In this document: positions 16,338-24,119 of the stretch, in pieces | Position numbering within the stretch: the first letter of the stretch is position 1 | Layout: each line of letters opens with the position of its first letter | Notes under the pieces: model-generated | The model's database searches: none | Seen by the model: the letters and a program-made list of their open reading frames with translations, nothing else | Told to the model about the DNA's origin: nothing | Source of the DNA: Chloroflexota bacterium | GTDB taxonomy: Bacteria > Chloroflexota > Anaerolineae > Aggregatilineales > Phototrophicaceae | Direction: 5' to 3' | Assembly (NCBI GenBank): GCA_028875245.1 | Contig: JAPPEU010000001.1 | Location: 1 to 34,989, forward strand | Length of the DNA: 34,989 nt | Translations under genes and position numbers: made by a program

Positions 16338-16865
16338 ATGTCGAAAGTCACGATCATCACCTTGCCGCCGGAACGCTGGCGGGAAGCGAGACAGTTGCGC
16401 CTTGAAGCCCTGCTTACCGAGCCGAGCGCCTTCGCTTCGAGTTACGAAGAAGAACTGGTTTTCCCTGATGATGTTTGGATCGCGCGCTCGAAATCGGCTT
16501 ACGAGCGCGACGGGAACGTGACTTTCTTCGCGGAAATTGAGGGCGAGTTGGTGGGCATGGCCGGGGCGGGCTGGTCGGCGAAAGCCAAGCTGCGGCATGT
16601 GGCGGAAGTTTATGGCGTCTTCGTGTCGCTTGAGATGCGCGGCAAGGGCGTGGCGCAACATTTGATGCGAAGGCTCCTCGCTGAGCTTCGCTCAATGGGA
16701 CAGATCGAGAAGGTAAGCTTGATGGTCAATACTGAGGCGCTGGCGGCGATTCGGCTTTATGAGAAGCTGGGCTTTGCGATCGTCGGCACGGCACATCGGG
16801 AGGAGAAAGTGGACGGGCGCTACTACGACCTGCACTACATGGAGAGGTATCTCATACAACTATGA
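16338..16865 (+). CDS. GNAT-family N-acetyltransferase
   Basis: Acetyl-CoA-dependent N-acetyltransferase of 175 residues. The acetyl-CoA pyrophosphate-binding motif A is clear: VYGVFVSLEMRGKGVAQHLM (RxxGxA form RGKGVA). Motif B follows in the form LMVNTEALAAIRLYEKLGF, and the end matches RimI/WecD-like proteins (DGRYYDLHYMERYL). ATG 16338 is chosen because the conserved domain starts directly after it and GGAG lies about 9 bases upstream; an earlier in-frame ATG at 16248 would overlap the shared promoter region. It diverges from the sugar-binding protein gene. The acceptor substrate cannot be predicted. Confidence 0.88.
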   Translation: MSKVTIITLPPERWREARQLRLEALLTEPSAFASSYEEELVFPDDVWIARSKSAYERDGNVTFFAEIEGELVGMAGAGWSAKAKLRHVAEVYGVFVSLEMRGKGVAQHLMRRLLAELRSMGQIEKVSLMVNTEALAAIRLYEKLGFAIVGTAHREEKVDGRYYDLHYMERYLIQL

Positions 16866-16931
16866 ACTACAGAGATCGCAGATAATACAGAAGTGTTCGG
16901 CGTATCGTCAAATTTCGACACACTGCGATTA

Positions 16932-16953
16932 TCTCTGCGCTCTCAGTAAAACC
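16932..16953. repeat. CTCTGCGCTCTC repeat remnant
   Basis: TCTCTGCGCTCTCAGTAAAACC resembles TCTCCGCGCTCTCTGTAGTTAAACC at 17062-17087 and CTCTGCGCTCTCTGTG at 4861-4876. The two copies in this gap flank a GTAGGGGCG-type repeat. Confidence 0.45.
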
Positions 16954-16987
16954 AAGTAAGTAATTGAAATCTTACTATTAGAAGAAC

Positions 16988-17035
16988 TGTAGGGGCGTTT
17001 GACCCGCAGTGTCTACGCGCGGCGCTGAAACGCCC
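16988..17035. repeat. Dispersed TGTAGGGGCGTTTGACCCG repeat copy
   Basis: TGTAGGGGCGTTTGACCCGCAGTGTCTACGCG and a closing GCTGAAACGCCC arm. The first 30 bases are the near-exact reverse complement of parts of 5025-5070. AGGGGCGTTT and GAAACGCCC form the outer stem. It sits in the gap between the GNAT gene and the convergent permease gene. Confidence 0.7.
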
Positions 17036-17061
17036 GAAAAATGGAAACACCTTATTTGGCT

Positions 17062-17087
17062 TTCTCCGCGCTCTCTGTAGTTAAACC
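17062..17087. repeat. CTCCGCGCTCTCTGTAGTTAAA repeat remnant
   Basis: TTCTCCGCGCTCTCTGTAGTTAAACC, the fullest copy of this second repeat type in the window. It ends about 25 bases before the stop codon of the permease gene on the other strand. Confidence 0.45.
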
Positions 17088-17112
17088 GAATATCGAAACG
17101 AAAAACAGTTCC

Positions 17113-17991
17113 CTACTGCTTGACTGCGCCGATGGTCAAGTTGTCGAGGATTTGATTGCGGCCGGCGACGAAGATCAGCACGATCGGCAGCGTGGCGATG
17201 AAGGCGCCGCCCAGGATCATGCCGTATTCGACCTTGTACAAGCCGTCGAGCGTCGCCAGGCCGACCGGGTAGGTAAATTTCTCCGGCGTGCGCAGGACGA
17301 TCAGCGGCCAGAGATAATCGTTCCAGGCGGCAAGAAATACCAGCACGGCGAGAATGGAGATGGCGCCGCGCGAGAGCGGAATGCCGATGCGCCAGAAGAG
17401 CCCCCATTCGCTGGCGCCGTCGATGCGCCCGGCATCAAGCAGTTCCTGAGGAATCGACACCATCGCCTGCCGCATGAAAAAGGCGCCGAATGCGCTGACT
17501 GAGCTGGGCAGGATGACGCCGAGGAAGCTATCCAGCAAGCCCAAACGCACGATCATCTGAAAGAGCGGCACTAGCGTCACCTGGAAAGGAATGGCGAAGG
17601 TAAAGAGCAAGAAGATGGTCAAGAAGGTCTTGCCGCGGAATTCGTATTTGGCGAAGCCCCAACCGACCATCGAGGCGAATAAGAGCGTCAAGGCGCTCTG
17701 GCTGACGGCGATGACGACGCTGTTGCCCATCTGCTGCAAGTAGGGAATTTCCTCGCCGCTGAGCAGCCGCTCGTAATTGTTCATAGTCGGCTCGGGCGCA
17801 AGCAGATTGACAGGCCAGGAGAATAATTGCCCGTTGGTTTTGAATGAGCCGGTGAACATATACAGGAATGGGATGCCGACGAGCAAAGCGAAGAAGAAGA
17901 GCAGGGCGTAAACGATCGTCGCTTCCAACAGCTTCATAGTGAGCGATTTGCGCTCCGCGGCATCCGAAGGCTGCGATAGGGCGAGTCTCAT
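17113..17991 (-). CDS. CUT1 sugar ABC transporter permease, MalG-like
   Basis: Inner-membrane permease of 292 residues with an N-terminal cytoplasmic stretch, first membrane segment [20 protein letters not shown], and the EAA loop [21 protein letters not shown]. In this loop the usual second Ala of EAA is Gly (DAGRIDGA), a tolerated change. The start at 17991 has GAGG about 10 bases upstream and lies 5 bases after the stop of the MalF-like partner; an internal ATG at 17937 lacks a ribosome site. It is the last gene of the second sugar-transport operon. The ATPase subunit is not encoded here. Confidence 0.93.
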   Translation of the reverse strand: MRLALSQPSDAAERKSLTMKLLEATIVYALLFFFALLVGIPFLYMFTGSFKTNGQLFSWPVNLLAPEPTMNNYERLLSGEEIPYLQQMGNSVVIAVSQSALTLLFASMVGWGFAKYEFRGKTFLTIFLLFTFAIPFQVTLVPLFQMIVRLGLLDSFLGVILPSSVSAFGAFFMRQAMVSIPQELLDAGRIDGASEWGLFWRIGIPLSRGAISILAVLVFLAAWNDYLWPLIVLRTPEKFTYPVGLATLDGLYKVEYGMILGGAFIATLPIVLIFVAGRNQILDNLTIGAVKQ

Positions 17992-17996
17992 GCCCG

Positions 17997-18884
17997 TTAA
18001 TCCTCACGGAAGGCGCGAATCAGGACTAGCTGAATCACGCTCAGTACCAGAATGATTACCGCCAGCGAATAACCAATCGCCGAGGCGTAACCCATCTTGA
18101 GCTCGCGGAAGCCGCGGGTGTAGAGGTACATGGTCATGGTCATGCCGGCGTTATTCGGTCCGCCCTCCAGCCCCACCAGGATGGCCGGCTCGGCGAAGAG
18201 ATTATAGGAGCCGATGATGGCAATGGTCAGCACGAAGGCGAGAATCGGCCGCAGCAGGGGCAGGGTCACATGCCAGAAGACTTGCCAGCGGGTGGCGCCG
18301 TCGACGCGCGCCGCCTCTTTCAGCTCGGGCGGGATATTTTGCAAGCCGACCATGAAATAGATGGCGTTGATGCCGGTCCATTTCCAGGCGCCGAGCAAGA
18401 TGACCGCCGGCATGATCCAGCGCGATTCGCGCAGCCAGCGCACATTCTCCAAGCCAAGCGGCGCCAGCAGCAGGTTGTTGATCAAGCCATATTGCTCTTC
18501 GAATACCAGGCCAAAGATGATCCCAACGACGACGCCGGCGGTGATATTCGGTGTGAAATAGAGAAAACGGAAGAACTCTCGCAGGCGCAGCGTAGGGCTG
18601 TGCAGAATCAGCGCCAGCAGCAGCGCCAGCGGCACGATGATAAGAATGCTGCCCAAGGCGTAATAGGTGGTATTAGTCAGCGCCTTGATGAAGAGGGCGT
18701 CTTTGGTGACCAGCCGGACGTAGTTATCGAAGCCGATGAAGCGCGGCGGATTGGTAAGGCCCACCTGCCGGTAAAAGCTCAGCTGCAGTGATTGAATGAC
18801 GGGGTACAAAAAGAAGATGGCGTAGCCGACGAAGAAGGGACTGATGAAGAGATATGGCGCGATTTTGCGGCCGCGTCCAAACAT
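17997..18884 (-). CDS. CUT1 sugar ABC transporter permease, MalF-like
   Basis: Inner-membrane permease of 295 residues. The first membrane segment is [20 protein letters not shown], close to the pattern in the other MalF-like gene of the window, and the EAA loop is [21 protein letters not shown]. The C terminus ends [17 protein letters not shown], typical for the family. It follows the binding-protein gene (18964-20229) by 79 bases and precedes its MalG-like partner by 5 bases, so the three form one system. It is clearly a paralogue of the permease at 13802-14770 but not a recent duplicate, since loops differ throughout. Confidence 0.93.
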   Translation of the reverse strand: MFGRGRKIAPYLFISPFFVGYAIFFLYPVIQSLQLSFYRQVGLTNPPRFIGFDNYVRLVTKDALFIKALTNTTYYALGSILIIVPLALLLALILHSPTLRLREFFRFLYFTPNITAGVVVGIIFGLVFEEQYGLINNLLLAPLGLENVRWLRESRWIMPAVILLGAWKWTGINAIYFMVGLQNIPPELKEAARVDGATRWQVFWHVTLPLLRPILAFVLTIAIIGSYNLFAEPAILVGLEGGPNNAGMTMTMYLYTRGFRELKMGYASAIGYSLAVIILVLSVIQLVLIRAFRED

Positions 18885-18963
18885 GGTCGGTTCTCAGCTT
18901 GCTTCAAGGTTGTGGGATGGCGCGGTGGCAGGCTTGTGCCCGCCACCACACTTATGCAGCGTG

Positions 18964-20229
18964 CTAACTTTCGAATTCCATCTCATCGCGGATGGTATCG
19001 GCGATTTCGGTGAAGACCTCTTCCGGACTGCGATTGCCGTCAATGACGTCTTGCCAGGCAGCCGTGCGCAGGCCGTTCAGCTGCGAGCGGAAGGGGCTCT
19101 GCCATTGCGGCGGCGCCTCGGGGCCGACATCGGCGAAGAGCGCGCCCAGGTCCTGACCGGAAAAATACTCGTCCGCGGCGTGAAGACGCTCGTTTGCCAT
19201 CGCCGGGATATAGGGCGGCCACAGGGTCGTCAGCTCAAAGCGGCGCACATTACCCTCTATGGACAGCATGGAGAATTCGAGGAAGCTGAGGGCTTCTTCA
19301 ACGTTCTCGCTCGTCTTGACCACCATCGCGCCGGTCCCGCCCCAGACGCTGGTGCGGCGTCCGCCTTCTTCAAAGGCCGGCAGTGGCGCCGCTTTCCACT
19401 TGCCTGATAACTCAGGCGCATTGTCTTTGAAGAAACCGCCGTACCAGTCCGCGCCGACCATGGAAATCAACGTGCCGTCCTTGAATGCCGCCCAGAGCGC
19501 GTCACCCGCCGGTGGATCGCCGGTGACGCCTTCGTCCTTCAAAGCCAGCAGCCAATCCATCAGCGCAATCGATTCCGCCGAATCAATTGTGACTTCGCCA
19601 TCAGCGTTGAAATAATCGTGACCCTGCTGCCGCAGCAGCAATTCATGCAAGCCGCCGTGAATGTGCAGCGGAATCACATCCGGGTTCTCCGCCACGATGG
19701 CGCGCCCAGCCTCAACAAAGTCGTCCCAGGTGACGAATGCTTGCGGGTCGAAGCCGGCTCCCTCCCAGATATCGGCGCGGTAATAGAGCACGACCGGCGT
19801 CAAGGCGTGTTCGATGCCATAAACTGAACCCATCGATGTATAAAGCGCCTGACGGGCCGCTACCAGATTCTCGGTGTGGCCGCCCTGGTCAAGGAAGGCA
19901 TTCAACTCGACGAAACCCGGATCGCCGCCGCCGCGCAAGAAGCTGCCGAAGCGTCCCTGCTCAACATCGGCGATATCAGGCGCGCCGACGCCGCCCGACT
20001 GAATCGAAATCAGCAGTCTATCGTGCAAATCGCCATAAGCGATCTCAATGACATTGAGCGAGAAATCCGGATTGACCTCTTCGGCGTAACGTTCAGCTTG
20101 CTCGCGGAACCAGCGCGCGTGCGTGTTGACGAAAGCCCATAGCTCAAGCTCCTGCGCCGCCACCGGCGCAACCGCGCTGAACAGCATCACGCCGACCAAT
20201 AACAGAAGTAATACTTTCAGCTTTTTCAT
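18964..20229 (-). CDS. Sugar ABC transporter solute-binding protein (Sec-exported)
   Basis: Extracellular solute-binding protein of 421 residues, family 1. The N terminus is a Sec signal peptide: MKKLKV, a leucine/valine-rich core and APVAAQE, cleaved probably around VAA-QE. The mature part has YGDLHDRLLISIQSGG, APDIADVEQGRFG, VYGIEHALTPVVLYYR and WGGTGAMVVKTSEN, matching MalE-like proteins. ATG 20229 is chosen over an in-frame codon 12 bases earlier because GGAGGG precedes it by 4 bases. Unlike the other binding protein in the window it uses Sec and not Tat. It follows a sulfatase gene on the same strand after a 381-base gap holding a likely promoter, so sulfated or pentose-containing glycans are reasonable but unproven substrates. 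Confidence 0.92.
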   Translation of the reverse strand: MKKLKVLLLLLVGVMLFSAVAPVAAQELELWAFVNTHARWFREQAERYAEEVNPDFSLNVIEIAYGDLHDRLLISIQSGGVGAPDIADVEQGRFGSFLRGGGDPGFVELNAFLDQGGHTENLVAARQALYTSMGSVYGIEHALTPVVLYYRADIWEGAGFDPQAFVTWDDFVEAGRAIVAENPDVIPLHIHGGLHELLLRQQGHDYFNADGEVTIDSAESIALMDWLLALKDEGVTGDPPAGDALWAAFKDGTLISMVGADWYGGFFKDNAPELSGKWKAAPLPAFEEGGRRTSVWGGTGAMVVKTSENVEEALSFLEFSMLSIEGNVRRFELTTLWPPYIPAMANERLHAADEYFSGQDLGALFADVGPEAPPQWQSPFRSQLNGLRTAAWQDVIDGNRSPEEVFTEIADTIRDEMEFES

Positions 20230-20329
20230 GACACCCTCCAAATTGTGACTTAAGGATTTGAACCGCTTTGCGCGCGATTCTGCAGCGTCCCTCCCAAGGA
20301 AGATGATTCAAGCGCACGCAAACGAAGTA

Positions 20330-20359
20330 ATTTTACCGTAGCTGCTTGAGCCGCCGCAA
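20330..20359 (-). promoter_or_regulatory. Possible promoter of the second sugar-transport operon
   Basis: Read on the minus strand, TTGCGG (20354-20359) and TAAAAT (20330-20335) are separated by 18 bases. The -10 box has five of six consensus bases; the -35 box has three or four. It lies about 100 bases upstream of the binding-protein start. Confidence 0.4.
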
Positions 20360-20422
20360 ATTTTGAGTTAGCGCAAGCCTGAACCGAAGCGCTGGTCAAA
20401 CCGCCTGCGCGCGCATACATGA

Positions 20423-20443
20423 CCGGCCCTGCCGCAGGGCCGG
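20423..20443. other. Perfect GC-rich hairpin downstream of the sulfatase gene
   Basis: CCGGCCCTG and CAGGGCCGG form a perfect 9-base-pair stem around a CCG loop. It lies about 170 bases past the sulfatase stop. No T-tract follows on either strand, so it is not a classical intrinsic terminator, but it could stop RNA decay or act in a rho-type context. Confidence 0.5.
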
Positions 20444-20610
20444 GGCAGCGTGGACGGACCAGGCCCGGTCAAATCACCGTCTGGGAATTGAGATTGACGG
20501 CCATGCCAAGCGCGAAATGCGGCTCGACGACCGGTATTGAGACCTATGCTTATGGAGAGGCGTCTGCGCCAGCGCTGTCATCAGCTGCGCGGAGCTTGCC
20601 GATACCGCAA

Positions 20611-22089
20611 TCAAAACGGTCCATACTCATCCGTCTGAACCGGATGAGCGTAGACCGTGGCGTCATAGCTGCGCCGCATCAGATCCCACTTGACAGCGGC
20701 GTAATCCGGGTCTTTCGATAGATCATTGTGCTCCCAGGGGTCATTCTCCAGGTCATAGAGTTCGCAGATCTGTTTCTGGTGATAAGTGACCAGTTTCCAG
20801 CGGCGGTCGCGGTACATAGTGGCGTGGGTCTTGTCGGGGAAGTTGGTCGCGGCGTAATGCTCCGCGCGGACGAATTCGCGGTGTGGCGTCGACAGCGCCT
20901 CGCCAGCCAGCAGCGGCGCGGCCGAGCGCCCCTGCACCCAGGGCGGAACGTCCATGCCAAGCAGTTCATACAGCGTCGGCGCGATGTCAACGAGTTCGAT
21001 CAGCGCGTCGGAAACCTGCGGCTTGACATGGCCGGGCCAGGAGATCATCAACGGCACCCGCGCCAAGCCTTCGTAGAAGCGGCAGCCCTTGAGCACGAGC
21101 CCGTGATCGCCCAGCATCTCGCCATGATCGCTCATGAAGATGATGATGGTGTTTTCGCGCTGGCCCGTCGCCTCCAGATAATTCAGGAGCCGGCCGAATT
21201 CTTCGTCGAGGAACTCGATCATGCCGTAATAGGAGGCCTGAATCTGCTTGTGCTGGAATTCCTCCGGGCGCCGCGCGCGATTTTGGAAGTCGATATCGGC
21301 CGCTTCCAGCCGGCGCTGATGGGCGATGTCGCCTTCTTCAAAGTGGGCGCCGGGCAAGCTGTCCGGGTCATAGCGCCGGGAGTATTCGCAGGGGGCGTCA
21401 AAAGGCGGATGTGGATCGAAGGGGTTGATGCTGAGCAGCCAGGGTTTATCCGGCTCGCGGTTGCGACTGATGAATTCAATCGCTTTCTCGGTACACCAAT
21501 GCGTCTGATGCAAATGGGGCGGGACGTTGTCCGCCTCCGCAGTCGGCTCCATCAAGCCGCCGAAACCCTGTTGCAAATGCGAGTTGCGATAATCGTCCAG
21601 CGAGGTGATGCCCCGCGGCAGCAAGACTTGGTTGTGATCGATGCCCTGCGCCTTGATCCATTCGACATATTCGTTGCCGCGCTCGTTGCCGCCCTTGTGA
21701 TCGTGACTGTACTGAAAATAGTCGTAGCCGTCGTCCACGCGCTCCTCGCGGCGCAGGAAAGCGCTGGCGAGATGCAGCTTGCCGACCAGGCCGCAATCGT
21801 ATCCCTCGTCGCGCAGCACATGGCTGATGAGGCGCGCCTCATAATGACGCGGGAAACAGCGGAAGCCGTTGCCATTGACGCCCAGCGCGCTTGGATACAT
21901 ACCGGTGAGGAAGCTGGCGCGGCTCGGGCTGCAGATCGGCGATTGACAATAAGCGTGGGTGAAGACCGTGGATTCCGCGGCGAAGCGGTCGATGTTGGGC
22001 GTGTTGATATGCGCATTGCCCAAGGCGGCGATGGTGTCGAAGCGCTGCTGATCGGTGCAATACCAGAGGATATTGGGGCCTTTGCTCAT
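20611..22089 (-). CDS. Sulfatase (arylsulfatase/alkaline phosphatase superfamily), Cys-type
   Basis: Type I sulfatase of 492 residues. The N-terminal metal segment is PNILWYCTDQQRFD (D13 and Q14). The active-site signature is CSPSRASFLTG with C53 as the residue that is converted to formylglycine (CxPxR). A second metal segment FMSDHGEMLGDHG lies in the middle. No signal peptide is seen, so the enzyme may be cytoplasmic and act on imported sulfated sugars or on choline/phosphonate-type esters. ATG 22089 has AGGAG about 7 bases upstream. A formylglycine-generating enzyme must be encoded elsewhere. Being followed by a sugar ABC system on the same strand suggests release of sulfate from carbohydrates; a phosphonate monoester hydrolase activity is the main alternative. 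Confidence 0.9.
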   Translation of the reverse strand: MSKGPNILWYCTDQQRFDTIAALGNAHINTPNIDRFAAESTVFTHAYCQSPICSPSRASFLTGMYPSALGVNGNGFRCFPRHYEARLISHVLRDEGYDCGLVGKLHLASAFLRREERVDDGYDYFQYSHDHKGGNERGNEYVEWIKAQGIDHNQVLLPRGITSLDDYRNSHLQQGFGGLMEPTAEADNVPPHLHQTHWCTEKAIEFISRNREPDKPWLLSINPFDPHPPFDAPCEYSRRYDPDSLPGAHFEEGDIAHQRRLEAADIDFQNRARRPEEFQHKQIQASYYGMIEFLDEEFGRLLNYLEATGQRENTIIIFMSDHGEMLGDHGLVLKGCRFYEGLARVPLMISWPGHVKPQVSDALIELVDIAPTLYELLGMDVPPWVQGRSAAPLLAGEALSTPHREFVRAEHYAATNFPDKTHATMYRDRRWKLVTYHQKQICELYDLENDPWEHNDLSKDPDYAAVKWDLMRRSYDATVYAHPVQTDEYGPF

Positions 22090-22126
22090 GTGCGGGCTCC
22101 TGCTTCAGTTGTCATTCGGTATGCGG

Positions 22127-22156
22127 ATAATAGCGCTTTCTGAGGCCTTCTCCCAA
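22127..22156 (-). promoter_or_regulatory. Possible promoter of the sulfatase gene
   Basis: On the minus strand, TTGGGA (22151-22156) and TATTAT (22127-22132) are separated by 18 bases and lie 37 bases upstream of the start codon. Both boxes are reasonable matches. Confidence 0.45.
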
Positions 22157-22361
22157 ATCTGGCGTCTAGTATGGCGTGCGGCTGTCCTGCCAATCGAATG
22201 CGCGTTCCAGCGACTTGCCAACTCGCTCCACGAATAGATGAGGAATCGGCAACCGGCGGCATGTAATTTCGCCCCTGGAATCTTGTGCGGAGATTTCCCG
22301 CAAAAGACAGTACAATAGCGGGATACAAAGGACGATACAGAAATTGATGGGGAAAGAAAGC

Positions 22362-23279
22362 ATGGTGGATTTCGGATTGGGCCTGCTGCACGGGCCGCCA
22401 AAAGGGCAGAACGAGACATTTCTGTCGGAGCTCGACAAGACGCTGCCGCAACTGAAGGGAAGTTTCCGCAGCATTTGGATGACGGATCATTTTCAGTGGG
22501 AGGGCCAACCTACATTCGAAGCCTGGACCGTCTTAAGCTATCTCGCCGCGCGCTACCCCGATTTTGAAGTGGGACCGATGGTCCTGGGCCAGAGTTATCG
22601 CAATCCGGCCTTGCTGGCTTTGATGGCGGGTTCGCTGCAGGCGCTCTCCGGCGGCCGCTTTATCATGGGCATCGGCGCCGGCTGGAAAGAAGATGAATAC
22701 CTCGCCTACGATTATCCTTACCCGTCGCCGAGTGTTCGCGTGCAGCAGCTCGAAGAGACGCTGATCATCTTGAAGAAAATGTGGGAAGCGCCCGGGCCGG
22801 TCAGCTACGAGGGCGCGCATTACCGCATCAAGGACGCCTGGTGCGAGCCGACGCCGACGCCGAGGATACCCATCCTGGTCGGGGGTGGCGGTTACACCAC
22901 GATGAAGCACGCCGCCAAATACGCCGATATTTGGAATTATCCTGATTCGCCCTTGGACCGCTACCTGGAACGCCAGAACATCCTCCGGCGCCATCTGGAC
23001 GACATCGACCGCGATCCGGCCACGCTGCGCTGCAGTTGGTTTGGGCGGGTCGCCATTGGCCGGACGGAAGACGAGGCGGTCGCGCGCGGCCTGTCGCGCG
23101 AGAACAAGTGGACGCGCGAAAACGCCTTCGTCGGTACGCCGCAAAATATCGCCGAGCAGATGAAGGCCTTCGTCGAGCAGGGCTGCGACTATTTCATGAT
23201 TGATATCATCGGCGCGCCCGATGAAGCGGTCATCGGCATGTTTACTGAAGAAGTCATCCCCATGTTAAACGGAGCCTGA
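22362..23279 (+). CDS. LLM-class flavin-dependent (probably F420) oxidoreductase
   Basis: Bacterial luciferase-like TIM-barrel oxidoreductase of 305 residues. Recognisable blocks are MTDHFQW in the first barrel strands, LSGGRFIMGIGAGWKEDEY (family hallmark GRxxxGxGaGW), PTPTPRIPILVGGGG and a C-terminal VGTPQNIAEQMKAFVEQGCD. Members use F420 or FMN; F420 is favoured by this sub-pattern but not proved. ATG 22362 is chosen because family members start a few residues before the first strand (VDFGLGLL); ATG 22347 or TTG 22344 would add five or six residues. A TACAAT at 22311-22316 could be its -10 box. The next gene starts 3 bases after the stop, so the two are probably co-translated. Substrate unknown. 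Confidence 0.88.
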   Translation: MVDFGLGLLHGPPKGQNETFLSELDKTLPQLKGSFRSIWMTDHFQWEGQPTFEAWTVLSYLAARYPDFEVGPMVLGQSYRNPALLALMAGSLQALSGGRFIMGIGAGWKEDEYLAYDYPYPSPSVRVQQLEETLIILKKMWEAPGPVSYEGAHYRIKDAWCEPTPTPRIPILVGGGGYTTMKHAAKYADIWNYPDSPLDRYLERQNILRRHLDDIDRDPATLRCSWFGRVAIGRTEDEAVARGLSRENKWTRENAFVGTPQNIAEQMKAFVEQGCDYFMIDIIGAPDEAVIGMFTEEVIPMLNGA

Positions 23280-23282
23280 AAC

Positions 23283-23960
23283 ATGAAGATCAAATGGTAT
23301 GGACACGCCGCTTTCATCATCACCGCCGCCGACGGCACATCGGTGATCACCGACCCCTATACGCCCGAGACATCCGGTTATCAGCCCATTCCCGACAAGC
23401 CCGATGTCGTGCTCACATCGTCGCTGAACGACGACTTTCACGACCGCTCGGACTTGATTTTGGGCGATCCCATTCGCATCAACATGTTGGATGTCGCGCG
23501 CCAAGGCGGGGAGACCGAAGCGGCCGGCCTGGTATTCAAGGGCATCGAATCCTCCGAGATGTACGAGCATCCCTATCACGAGCCGGACAAATGCGCCATG
23601 TACCGCTGGGAGATGGATGGCATCAGCATCGGGCACATGGGCGATGTCGGCAATCCCTTCACCGAGGGGGAGTTCGCCTTCTTTGAAGGGCTGGATGTAT
23701 TCCTCGTCCTGGCCGGGGATGTGCCGACGATCAGGTTGCCGGATCTCAAGCAGGTGATCGACCGCGTGCGGCCGAAGCTGGTCATCCCAATGCACTTCCG
23801 CACGCTGCGCTACAAGCCGCGCAATATGCAGTGGATAACGGCCTTCCTGCATCATTTCAACGATGCCGATATCGATTTTCAGTCGGATTGGGAGGTGGAG
23901 CTCAGCCGCGATGATCTGCCCGAGTCGACGCGGGTGCTGGTCTTGACGCACGCGTTGTAG
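23283..23960 (+). CDS. Metallo-beta-lactamase-fold protein with a degraded metal motif
   Basis: A 225-residue protein resembling the UlaG/UPF0173 group of MBL-fold hydrolases: start MKIKWYGHAAFII, then VITDPYTP, HMGDVGNPF and IPMHFRT, all in family order. The canonical HxHxDH metal motif should follow DVVLT; here the sequence is SSLNDDFHD, so by eye both first histidines are replaced (S47 and N49), only D51 is kept, and the last position is F52. The later histidines in GHMGD and PMHF are kept. Either one metal site is lost or the protein is not a hydrolase. It lies 3 bases after the LLM oxidoreductase gene. Fold assignment is good; activity is doubtful. Confidence 0.8.
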   Translation: MKIKWYGHAAFIITAADGTSVITDPYTPETSGYQPIPDKPDVVLTSSLNDDFHDRSDLILGDPIRINMLDVARQGGETEAAGLVFKGIESSEMYEHPYHEPDKCAMYRWEMDGISIGHMGDVGNPFTEGEFAFFEGLDVFLVLAGDVPTIRLPDLKQVIDRVRPKLVIPMHFRTLRYKPRNMQWITAFLHHFNDADIDFQSDWEVELSRDDLPESTRVLVLTHAL

Positions 23961-24018
23961 ACATACGCGCGACAATGCCGCCGCCCACGCAAAATACCTT
24001 GCATCGCGCAGCGTCTTG

Positions 24019-24066
24019 CTCCCCCTCCTTGATGCTTCGGGGAGGGGGCCGGGGGGTGGGGTTGGT
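24019..24066. repeat. CCCCCTCC...GGAGGGGGCCGGGGGGTGGGG hairpin repeat
   Basis: CCCCCTCC (24021-24028) pairs with GGAGGGGG (24041-24048) around a 12-base loop, followed by CCGGGGGGTGGGGTTGG. The right half is the reverse complement of 9504-9530. It stands between the convergent MBL and xylB genes. Confidence 0.6.
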
Positions 24067-24081
24067 TGCCCGCAACGTAAA

Positions 24082-24107
24082 CAGGGGCGAGCCATGGGGT
24101 CGCCCGC
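24082..24107. repeat. Dispersed CAGGGGCGAGCC repeat copy
   Basis: CAGGGGCGAGCCATGGGGTCGCCCGC closely matches 4219-4244 (AGGGGCGAGCCATTGGGTCGCC). It is next to the G-rich hairpin repeat, the same pairing as at 9504-9568. Confidence 0.65.
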
Positions 24108-24119
24108 TTAGCCCACGTT

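Larger units (their letters stand above)
20230..20610. other. Intergenic region between sulfatase and sugar-binding protein genes
   Basis: No gene is seen in these 381 bases. The half near the binding-protein gene contains its probable promoter (20330-20359) and a roughly 100-base leader. The half near the sulfatase contains a perfect GC-rich hairpin (20423-20443). Nothing else is recognisable. Confidence 0.6.

Noticed and set aside
20423..20443. Reading the perfect hairpin as an intrinsic terminator
   Set aside because: No T-tract follows on either strand, so it is listed only as a hairpin.
20728..22143. A 471-codon open frame opposite the sulfatase
   Set aside because: The sulfatase strand has the CxPxR active site and metal motifs; the opposite frame has no domain.
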